From NCBI RefSeq assembly GCF_001679645.1, contig NZ_LRUN01000041.1, positions 101,232 to 165,231 on the forward strand: a stretch of 64,000 nucleotides of DNA, given 5' to 3'. Below the pieces are notes generated by a model that was given only the letters and a program-made list of their open reading frames with translations, was not told where the DNA came from and did no database searches. Positions 8,420-15,267 of the stretch are shown here, piece after piece; the stretch's first letter is position 1, and each line of letters begins with the position of its first letter. Both the position numbers and the translations under genes were made by a program. This DNA comes from Pseudomonas bananamidigenes. Lineage in GTDB: Bacteria > Pseudomonadota > Gammaproteobacteria > Pseudomonadales > Pseudomonadaceae.

Positions 8420-8983
8420 TCAACGCATGAAATGAATCTTACCGCTGTCGTCATTGCCCATGTACATGCCATACACCCCGGCCTGGCGTTCCTCGATGTA
8501 GCGTTCGAGGATCTGCCGGATCGCCGGGTAATAGATCTGCTCCCAGGGAATGTCTTCAGGGGCGAAGAATTTGCAGTCCTGCGTTTCCGTGCCGTACTGG
8601 CCGGTGATCTCCAGTGCGAGGGCGCGGAAGATGATGTAGACCTCGCTGATCTTCGGCACGCTGAAGATCGAATACGGCGAGACGATTTCCGCGCGCACGC
8701 CGCTTTCCTCCCATACTTCGCGCAGGGCGGCCTGTTCGGTGGTTTCGCCGCTTTCCATGAAACCGGCGGGCAGGGTCCAGGTGCCCGGGCGCGGGGGGAT
8801 CGCCCGTTGGCACAAGAGGTATTTGCCGTCCTGCTCGATGATGCAGCCGGCGATGATTTTCGGGTTCACATAGTGGATGTAGCCGCAACCGCGACACATC
8901 AGGCGCTCGTGCGTATCGCCCGGCGGCACCTGCTGACCGAGGTCGGCACCACCGCATTTCGGGCAATAGCTCGGGCTGAACAT
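8420..8983 (-). CDS. NUDIX hydrolase with zinc ribbon
   Basis: Hydrolyses a nucleoside-diphosphate-linked compound; 187 residues. An N-terminal zinc ribbon (C7, C10, C30, C33) precedes a complete Nudix box: G74, E80, then REVWEESGV at 88-96. The layout resembles the NADH-pyrophosphatase/ADP-ribose-pyrophosphatase branch. Its start lies one base after the stop of the GntR regulator, so they are co-transcribed. In a flavin-dependent catabolic cluster it might trim FAD or NAD(H)-type dinucleotides, but that is inference. Confidence 0.9.
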   Translation of the reverse strand: MFSPSYCPKCGGADLGQQVPPGDTHERLMCRGCGYIHYVNPKIIAGCIIEQDGKYLLCQRAIPPRPGTWTLPAGFMESGETTEQAALREVWEESGVRAEIVSPYSIFSVPKISEVYIIFRALALEITGQYGTETQDCKFFAPEDIPWEQIYYPAIRQILERYIEERQAGVYGMYMGNDDSGKIHFMR

Positions 8984-8984
8984 G

Positions 8985-9737
8985 TCAGTGACCCATGCGT
9001 GGTTCTTTCAGCGCGATGGACAGGGTGATTTCCGGCGTGGCGCCGGTCTCTTCCTGCTTGCGCTTGAGATAGTCGAGCGCGACGGCAGCCGCAGCGCGCA
9101 CGTGATCGACACATGCCTGGTGCGCCGCCAGCGGATCGCCGCTCTTGATCGCCTCGACCATTTTTTCCATTTCCTGGTTGCTCGCGCCGCGACGGTTTTC
9201 CTGGGACACCGATGTCGCTCGCAAGTAGCTGATGCGCGCCTGCAACTGACGCAACTGAGTGGCCGCCACATGGTTGCCCGAGCCTTCGAGCAGCACATCG
9301 TAGAAACCCTGCACCGAATCGATCACCTGTTGCAGCTCGCCATCCTTGAGCGCCTTGCGGTTCTCGTCGAGGGCTTTTTCCAGGGCCTTGATGTCCTTGG
9401 CTTTGGCGCGCAGGGTGAACAGCTGAACGATCAGGCCTTCGAGCACGCAACGCAGTTCATAAATGTCGACCGCATCGGCAAGGGTGATGATCGCCACGCG
9501 GGGGCCCTTGGCGTCGGCGAACTCCACCAGACCTTCGGATTCCAGGTGACGCAAGGCTTCACGCACCGATGTACGGCTGACGCCCAGGCGGTCGCACAGA
9601 TCGCGCTCCACCAGGCGATCGCCCGGCAGCAGCTGGAAGTTCATGATGGCGCTTCGCAGTTTATCCAGCACGATTTCGCGCAGGGTGACGGGGTTGCGAT
9701 TGACCTTGAAGCTGTCGTCGAGTGGCAGGCGTTTCAT
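8985..9737 (-). CDS. GntR-family regulator, FadR (FCD) subfamily
   Basis: Transcriptional regulator of 250 residues. The winged helix-turn-helix is at ~15-85 (LREIVLDKLRSAI, then LGVSRTSVREALRHLESEGL) and is followed by a helical FCD ligand-binding domain (~95-230). It sits within the catabolic operon, between the CMD-family gene and the NUDIX gene. The most likely targets are the TGGTATACCA boxes at 7962 and 13791 and the variant near 6768; their sequence fits the FadR/UxuR type of operator. The ligand would be the pathway substrate or an intermediate (inference). Confidence 0.92.
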   Translation of the reverse strand: MKRLPLDDSFKVNRNPVTLREIVLDKLRSAIMNFQLLPGDRLVERDLCDRLGVSRTSVREALRHLESEGLVEFADAKGPRVAIITLADAVDIYELRCVLEGLIVQLFTLRAKAKDIKALEKALDENRKALKDGELQQVIDSVQGFYDVLLEGSGNHVAATQLRQLQARISYLRATSVSQENRRGASNQEMEKMVEAIKSGDPLAAHQACVDHVRAAAAVALDYLKRKQEETGATPEITLSIALKEPRMGH

Positions 9738-9795
9738 GGGGTCCGCTCTTTAAGTTGGCTGTCCATGCCAGACGGGCATTCAAACAGCCGAGGGG

Positions 9796-10188
9796 TTAAC
9801 TGGAGGCCTCGGCGTCGGCTTCGGCGAAGGCTTCGCGGGCGAGCCGGAAACTGTCCACGGCTGCCGGGACGCCGCAATAAATACCGACCTGAAGCAGAAT
9901 TTCGCGTATTTGCTCACGACTCAGGCCGTTACGCAAGGCGCCGCGCACATGCAGTTTCAGTTCGTGCGGACGGTTGAGCGCCGAGATCATCGCCAGGTTG
10001 ATCATGCTGCGTTCCTTGAGCGACAGACCTTCGCGTCCCCAGACATGGCCCCAGCAGTATTCGGTGACCATTTCCTGCAACGGACGGGTGAAGTCGTCGG
10101 CGTTCTCGATCGAGCGCTGCACGTAGGCTTCGCCGAGCACCTGGGTGCGGATCTTCAGGCCCTTTTCGTACTTCTCGTTATTCATCAT
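9796..10188 (-). CDS. carboxymuconolactone decarboxylase-family protein
   Basis: A 130-residue all-helical protein of the CMD/AhpD-like superfamily. The family core runs from GREGLSLKERSMINLAMISA through HVRGALRNGLSREQIREIL to GIYCGVPAAVDSF. It lacks the AhpD CxxC pair, so it is closer to PcaC-type proteins. Its role is probably decarboxylation or isomerisation of a ring-cleavage product; the substrate is unknown. It is separated from the flavin reductase gene by a REPIN but shares direction with the operon. Confidence 0.88.
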   Translation of the reverse strand: MMNNEKYEKGLKIRTQVLGEAYVQRSIENADDFTRPLQEMVTEYCWGHVWGREGLSLKERSMINLAMISALNRPHELKLHVRGALRNGLSREQIREILLQVGIYCGVPAAVDSFRLAREAFAEADAEASS

Positions 10189-10208
10189 TACCCCTCACAC
10201 CACCATTC

Positions 10209-10303
10209 CCTGTGGGAGCGAGCTTGCTCGCGATAGCGTCAGTTCCTGCAACATTGATGTCGACTGACACTACGCCTTCGCGAGCAAGCTCGCTCCCACA
10301 GGG
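10209..10303. repeat. REPIN 2
   Basis: Inverted REP pair with GAGCGAGCTTGCTCGCG and CGCGAGCAAGCTCGCTC arms, lying within the catabolic operon between the CMD-family and flavin reductase genes. The position may affect mRNA processing or partial termination. Confidence 0.9.
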
Positions 10304-10318
10304 TTTTGCATTATTTTC

Positions 10319-10804
10319 TCAAGTCAGGCTCGGCAACGCGCCAAGCTTGCCCTTGTGATAGATCATCGGCGTCACTGGCTGCTCCGGCAGGATCAGGTTC
10401 TTCACCGCGCCGACGATGATCGCGTGGTCGCCGCCGTCGTATTCGCGCCACAGTTCGCACTCGATGATCGCCGTGGCCCTGGCGAGGATCGGATTGCCGA
10501 GCTCGCTCAAATGCCAGTCGATGCCGTTGGCCTTGTCCTTGCCTTTGCCGGCAAAGGCGTAGGCTTCGGCGGTCTGGTCGGCGGACAGCAAATGGATCGC
10601 GAAACGCTTGCTGTCGCGCAGCACCGGGTAAGTGTCGGAAGCGTAGTTGGGGCAGAACAGCACCAGCGCCGGATCAATCGACAGCGCACTGAAGGCGCTG
10701 GCAGTGATGCCGACGATGCCGCCGTCAGGGTCGAGGGTGGTCACCACCGTGACCCCGGACGGAAACGAGCCCATGACGTCTTTGTAAATGCCGGGTTCGA
10801 TCAT
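10319..10804 (-). CDS. flavin reductase (RutF/HpaC-like)
   Basis: NAD(P)H:flavin oxidoreductase of 161 residues that would supply reduced FMN or FAD to a two-component monooxygenase. It has the split-barrel signature: SFPSGVTVVTTLDPDGGIVG near residues 14-33, then ITASAFSALSIDPALVLFC and FAIHLLSADQ. It lies 12 bp after the aldehyde dehydrogenase gene. No luciferase-like or other oxygenase component is present in the window, which is odd. The nearby ribBX gene fits a need for flavin. Confidence 0.92.
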   Translation of the reverse strand: MIEPGIYKDVMGSFPSGVTVVTTLDPDGGIVGITASAFSALSIDPALVLFCPNYASDTYPVLRDSKRFAIHLLSADQTAEAYAFAGKGKDKANGIDWHLSELGNPILARATAIIECELWREYDGGDHAIIVGAVKNLILPEQPVTPMIYHKGKLGALPSLT

Positions 10805-10816
10805 GTCGCAGGACTC

Positions 10817-12298
10817 CTAGCGCATCACAAACGGATCAGGCATTGGTGCCTGAGAAAGATTGATCCACACCGTTTTCAGTTCGGTGTAGGCCAGCACCGA
10901 ATCGATGCCGCTTTCGCGTCCATAGCCACTGTTCTTGAAGCCGCCGATCGGCGCCATTGCCGACACTGCGCGGTAGGTATTGACCCAGATGATCCCCGAG
11001 CGCACGTCCCGGGCCAGACGGTGGGCGCGGCCCAGGTCGCGGGTCCAGATGCCGGCGGCGAGGCCGAATTGCGAGTCGTTGGCAATCGCCAGGGCCTCGG
11101 CTTCGTCCTTGAACCGGATCACCGAGGCCACAGGGCCGAAGACTTCTTCCTGCATGATCTTCATCGAATTACGGTCGCATTCGAACAGCGTCGGCTCGTA
11201 AAACCAACCGTCGCCCACGCCGCTCGGACGCTTGCCGCCCAGACGCAGGCGTGCACCTTCAGCAATGGCATCGGCCACCAGACCTTCGACTACCGCCAGT
11301 TGCTGCGCGGTGGCCATCGGGCCCATTTCGCTGTTGTCGTCCTGCGGGTTGCCGATGCGGATGCGTTGGGCGCGTTCCACCAGTCGGCTGACGAATTCGT
11401 CGTAGATGTCGTCCTGCACCAGCAGTCGCGAACCGGACACGCAGCTCTGCCCGGACGCCGCGTAGATCCCGGCGATGGCGCCATTGATTGCGCTGTCGAG
11501 ATCCGCATCGGCAAAGATGATGTTCGGCGACTTGCCACCCAGTTCCAGCGACAGCTTGGCGAAATTCTCGGCGCTGCTGCGCACCACATGCCGGGCCGTG
11601 GCGGCGCCGCCGGTAAAGGCGATCTTGCGGACAAGCGGGTGACAGGTGAGGGCGGCACCGGTGCTCGGACCGTAGCCGGTGACGACGTTGACCACCCCCG
11701 GCGGAATCCCGGCTTCTAGGGCCAGGCGCGCCAGCTCCAGAATGGTCGCCGAGGCGTGTTCGGAGGGTTTGATCACGATGGTGTTGCCCGCTGCCAGCGC
11801 TGGCGCCAGTTTGATCGCGGTCAGATAAAGCGGGCTGTTCCACGGAATGATCGCCGCCACCACACCCATGGCTTCGTGCACGGTGTAGGCAAACAGATCG
11901 GGCTTGTCCAGCGGCAGGGTGCCGCCTTCGAGCTTGTCGGCAAGGCCGGCGGTGTAGTGGAAAAACTCCGGCAGATAACCGACCTGACCACGGGTCTCAC
12001 GAATCAGTTTGCCGTTGTCGCGGCTTTCCAGTTGCGCCAGTTGTTCCTTGTTTTCGGCGATCAGGTCACCGAGACGACGCAACAGTTTGCCGCGCGCGGT
12101 GGCGGTCAGGCCGCGCCATGCCGGGCTGTCGAAGGCGGTCTGCGCGGCTTGCACGGCGCGTTCGACGTCGGCCTCATCGGCGTCTGGCAGTTCGGCCCAA
12201 GGCTCGGCCAGCGCCGGGTTAAGGCTTTCGAAGGTCTTGCCGGAGAGGGCGTCGACCCATTCTCCGCCGATGCACATCTGGAAGCGTGCGAGTGTCAT
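10817..12298 (-). CDS. aldehyde dehydrogenase
   Basis: NAD(P)-dependent oxidation of a pathway aldehyde to the acid; 493 residues, normal length. Catalytic residues are in place: Asn154 (IPWNSPL), Glu252 (LELGGKSPN) and Cys286 (SGQSCVSGS). Its start overlaps the stop of the alpha/beta-hydrolase gene (ATGA). With a flavin reductase, an alpha/beta hydrolase and a GntR regulator it resembles the trigonelline (tgn) cluster layout, where such an enzyme oxidises a ring-cleavage semialdehyde. That assignment is inference. Confidence 0.93.
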   Translation of the reverse strand: MTLARFQMCIGGEWVDALSGKTFESLNPALAEPWAELPDADEADVERAVQAAQTAFDSPAWRGLTATARGKLLRRLGDLIAENKEQLAQLESRDNGKLIRETRGQVGYLPEFFHYTAGLADKLEGGTLPLDKPDLFAYTVHEAMGVVAAIIPWNSPLYLTAIKLAPALAAGNTIVIKPSEHASATILELARLALEAGIPPGVVNVVTGYGPSTGAALTCHPLVRKIAFTGGAATARHVVRSSAENFAKLSLELGGKSPNIIFADADLDSAINGAIAGIYAASGQSCVSGSRLLVQDDIYDEFVSRLVERAQRIRIGNPQDDNSEMGPMATAQQLAVVEGLVADAIAEGARLRLGGKRPSGVGDGWFYEPTLFECDRNSMKIMQEEVFGPVASVIRFKDEAEALAIANDSQFGLAAGIWTRDLGRAHRLARDVRSGIIWVNTYRAVSAMAPIGGFKNSGYGRESGIDSVLAYTELKTVWINLSQAPMPDPFVMR

Positions 12299-13128
12299 GC
12301 AACGATCCCCTTTATATGATTTTGTCGGGCGTGTGCGGTTTCGAGAAATTCCAGCAGCAGTTGATTGACCAGTCGCGGCGACTCTACCGGCATCATATGC
12401 CGTTGTTCGGGCAGCACGGCAACCTTCGCCCCGGGAATGCGTGCCGCCAGCTGCGCGGCCATTTCCGGGGTCGATCCGGGGTCCAGCTCGCCGGTGGCGA
12501 TCAGCGTCGGCGCCTGAATGCTGCCCAGATCGTCGGCGCGGTACATGTCCTGGGTGGCGAACAATTCATAAGTGGTCAGGTAACCCTGCGGGTCATTGCC
12601 GGCGAGGGTCTGGCGGATCGCGGCGATCTGCGCCGGGTTGGCCGCCTGATATTCACGGCTGAACCAGCGCGACAGCGCCGCTTCGGCATTTGCGTCCGGC
12701 CCGTGTTCGGCCGCTTGCGCGGTGCGGGCAATGACCCCGGCGCGCTGTTCTTCGCTGCGGTTGAACACGCTGTTGAGCACTACCAGGCTTTTCAGGCGCT
12801 GCGGAAAATGCAGGGCAAACGCCCGCGCCACCAGACCGCCCATGGAAAAACCGATCACCGATGCCAGCGGCAATTGCAGGTGGTCGAGCAGTTCCAGCAA
12901 CTGATCGGCATAACCGAGCAGGGTGGTGCCGCTGGCCGGTCGCGGACTGGCGCCGTGCCCGAGCATGTCATAGGCGATCACCCGGTATTGCGCGGCCAGG
13001 CCAACGATCTGGCCGCCCCACATTTCTTTGTTCAGGCCCACGCCGTGGATCAACACCACGGGGTGGCCCTGGCCGGTCGCCAGATAACTGGTGCCGGCCG
13101 GGGTGAGTTCAGCGGTATGCCGAATCAT
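12295..13128 (-). CDS. alpha/beta-fold hydrolase
   Basis: A 277-residue serine hydrolase. The start at 13128 is preceded by AGGAG; the upstream in-frame extension runs into the DUF1185 gene in another frame and is not real. The oxyanion segment LIHGVG is at 26-31, nucleophile elbow GFSMGG at 93-98 (Ser95), and a late histidine in PEQRHMMP. The closest functional types are enol-lactone hydrolases and the amide-cleaving succinate hydrolases of pyridine degradation; sequence alone does not decide. Coupled to the aldehyde dehydrogenase gene. Confidence 0.92.
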   Translation of the reverse strand: MIRHTAELTPAGTSYLATGQGHPVVLIHGVGLNKEMWGGQIVGLAAQYRVIAYDMLGHGASPRPASGTTLLGYADQLLELLDHLQLPLASVIGFSMGGLVARAFALHFPQRLKSLVVLNSVFNRSEEQRAGVIARTAQAAEHGPDANAEAALSRWFSREYQAANPAQIAAIRQTLAGNDPQGYLTTYELFATQDMYRADDLGSIQAPTLIATGELDPGSTPEMAAQLAARIPGAKVAVLPEQRHMMPVESPRLVNQLLLEFLETAHARQNHIKGIVA

Positions 13129-13150
13129 GGAGCGCTCCTGCAATGCCTTT

Positions 13151-13750
13151 TTATTGTGCTGACCGGGCTTTTTCGGCGGCCAGTTCTTCCAGATCGATGT
13201 AGCGGTTGCCGATGCGCGGGTGCAGACGACCACCGTCGGCGCAACCCAGCACAACGACGATTTCATCGGCACGGGGGGCGTCTTCGATCTGCATTTCCAG
13301 GGTGATGTAGTGCGAGCGCAGGCCTTCGTCGTCCTTGTGCATCATCGGTATCTGGATCGAAGTACCGGGACCGCCGCGCTTGTTGGTGAAGCTCAGGTAA
13401 CTCTTGGCCTTGACCGCTTCGCGGTAGTGGTTGCCGAAGCGCAGGGTGTGGATTACCGCCGAGGCGTGCTCGATTTCGCCATCGGCGCCGACCACTGCCG
13501 CTTTGCCATAGGCCTCGATCTTCTCGGCGCCGCCAATGATGCCCACCAGTCGCTCTACCATCATTGCGCCCAGGTCAGAGCAGTTGGCGCGGATCTGCGG
13601 CTTGAGGTCTTCGACAAAGCCGTTGCCGACCCACGGGTTCTTCATCACGACGGCCAGGCCAGCCATGGTCACCGGGGTGTCGGACGTCTTGCCGCCTTCA
13701 ATGAAGGTCTCTTCGACATAGCTGACGATCTTGCGAATTTCGAAACTCAT
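13151..13750 (-). CDS. amino acid synthesis family protein (DUF1185)
   Basis: A 199-residue protein of the AA_synth/DUF1185 family, whose biochemical role is not known. The start is MSFEIRKIVSYVEETF, preceded by GGAGCAGCGC; the longer frame crosses the operator. Recognisable segments are AVVMKNPWVGNGFVEDL, the central GKAAVVGADGEIEHASAVIH and GGPGTSIQIPM. Genes of this family commonly accompany flavin-dependent monooxygenases, hydrolases and CMD proteins. It is the first gene of the leftward catabolic operon, and the TGGTATACCATAATA operator lies 41 bp upstream. Confidence 0.87.
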   Translation of the reverse strand: MSFEIRKIVSYVEETFIEGGKTSDTPVTMAGLAVVMKNPWVGNGFVEDLKPQIRANCSDLGAMMVERLVGIIGGAEKIEAYGKAAVVGADGEIEHASAVIHTLRFGNHYREAVKAKSYLSFTNKRGGPGTSIQIPMMHKDDEGLRSHYITLEMQIEDAPRADEIVVVLGCADGGRLHPRIGNRYIDLEELAAEKARSAQ

Positions 13751-13790
13751 GCGCTGCTCCGTAGGGGATAAAGAGTGTCTGTGCGTCTGA

Positions 13791-13805
13791 TGGTATACCA
13801 TAATA
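13791..13805 (-). promoter_or_regulatory. GntR-type operator before the catabolic operon
   Basis: TGGTATACCATAATA, base-for-base the same as at 7962-7976. It lies immediately upstream of the DUF1185 gene, where it would cover or flank the promoter. Confidence 0.65.
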
Positions 13806-13905
13806 CCGATCGCGCAAGTCCCCTACACAAGATTCCCTTCCATCAGTCGGACGAATGCCCGCGCATTCAGCCTCTAGCGCAACCACGAACACACCAGCAT
13901 TCCCC

Positions 13906-13995
13906 TGTGGGAGCGAGCAGGCTCGCGAAAGCGGTGGCTCAGCCAGTGATGATGCTGACTGCAGCGCCGCCTTCGCGAGCAGGCTCGCTCCCTCA
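13906..13995. repeat. REPIN 3
   Basis: REP pair in the 460-bp divergent gap between the DUF1185 and YCF48-like genes. The right arm ends CTCGCTCCCTCAC, so it has decayed at its tip relative to the other doublets. The remainder of the gap (14000-14210) holds a short GGCC-rich hairpin (GAAGGCCGAACGGCCT) and the ribosome-binding site GGGGAAGG but no gene. Confidence 0.85.
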
Positions 13996-14210
13996 CTGGA
14001 ATTCATTCGCAACACCAGCTTGCGCGGTTAACAAAAGATAACGTTGCGCCGATTGTCAGACGTTTCGAATGCCCGATAGGATGAGCCAGCTTCCGAAGTG
14101 GCTCTGGGTTGCGGGTTTCAGGACTATGCTTCTGACCAACCGTCGCTGGAGCACGCTTGCGGCGCCCTTGAAGGCCGAACGGCCTAACAATAATAAATAG
14201 GGGAAGGTCT

Positions 14211-15239
14211 ATGAGTCGTTGCCGCCCGCCGGCGTTACGCAACACCGCGTTGCTGGCCACAGCACTCTCTCTGCTGGGCTTTGCCAGCCTGTCGGCGCCT
14301 GTCCTGGCTGCCGAAGCGCCCGCCGATGTGGTCTACGCCATCGAATCGGCCAAGGCCCCGAAAAGCCTGATGCTCGATGTCGTTCACGCCGGCGCACGGC
14401 TGGTGGCGGTCGGGGATCGCGGGCACATTCTCTACTCCGACGACCAGGGCAAGATCTGGACCCAGGCCAAGGTGCCGAGCCGTCAGTTGCTGACGGCCGT
14501 GTATTTCGTTGATGACAAGCATGGCTGGGCCGTCGGCCATGACGCGCAGATTCTCGCCAGTGAAAACGGCGGCCAGACCTGGACCAAACAGTTCGAAGAC
14601 CTCAAGCGCGAATCGCCGTTGCTCGACCTCTGGTTCAAGGACCTCGACAACGGTCTTGCCGTGGGTGCCTACGGCGCCTTGCTGGAAACCACCGACGGCG
14701 GCAAGAACTGGCAAGATGTGAGCGACCGCCTCGACAACCAGGACCAGTTCCACCTCAACGCCATTGCTGCCGTCAAGGACGCCGGGCTGTTCATCGTGGG
14801 CGAGCAGGGCGCGATGTTCCGTTCCGCCGACTGGGGCCAGAGCTGGGAAAAAATCGAAGGCCCGTATCAGGGCTCGCTGTTCGGTGTGATCGGCACTGCC
14901 CAGCCTTCCACGCTGCTGGCCTACGGGCTGCGCGGCAACCTCTATCGCTCCACCGACTTCGGCAGCACCTGGCAGCAGATCGAACTCAAGGCGGCGCGCG
15001 GTGCGCTGGAGTTCGGCCTGTCCGGCGCCACACGGCTCGACGATGGCTCCATCATCATCGTCGGCAACGGCGGCACGGTGATCAGCAGCAGCGACAACGG
15101 TGAAACCTTCAGCGTGTTCAACCGCCCGGATCGCATCTCGCTGTCGTCGGTCACCGCCGCCGGCAACGGCAACCTGATCCTGAGCGGGCAGGGTGGCGTC
15201 CACACCACCACTCCAGACGGCACCGAGCTGGGCAAATGA
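14211..15239 (+). CDS. YCF48/BNR-like beta-propeller, exported
   Basis: A 342-residue protein with a signal peptide (ALLATALSLLGFASLSAPVLAAEA) and a propeller built from repeated WTQAK/TTDGGKNW/SADWGQSW/STDFGSTW motifs. These are the Asp-box-like turns of the photosystem II stability factor (YCF48/HCF136)-related family. In pseudomonads it commonly precedes an MMPL-family transporter gene, as here (28 bp gap), and the two probably act together in envelope export or assembly. GGGGAAGG lies before the start. Confidence 0.87.
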   Translation: MSRCRPPALRNTALLATALSLLGFASLSAPVLAAEAPADVVYAIESAKAPKSLMLDVVHAGARLVAVGDRGHILYSDDQGKIWTQAKVPSRQLLTAVYFVDDKHGWAVGHDAQILASENGGQTWTKQFEDLKRESPLLDLWFKDLDNGLAVGAYGALLETTDGGKNWQDVSDRLDNQDQFHLNAIAAVKDAGLFIVGEQGAMFRSADWGQSWEKIEGPYQGSLFGVIGTAQPSTLLAYGLRGNLYRSTDFGSTWQQIELKAARGALEFGLSGATRLDDGSIIIVGNGGTVISSSDNGETFSVFNRPDRISLSSVTAAGNGNLILSGQGGVHTTTPDGTELGK

Positions 15240-15267
15240 GCCGAATCCATAATAAGAAGGCGGGGCT

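Noticed and set aside
12295..13272. Longer start for the alpha/beta hydrolase
   Set aside because: The first 48 residues overlap the DUF1185 gene out of frame, while AGGAG sits just before ATG 13128.
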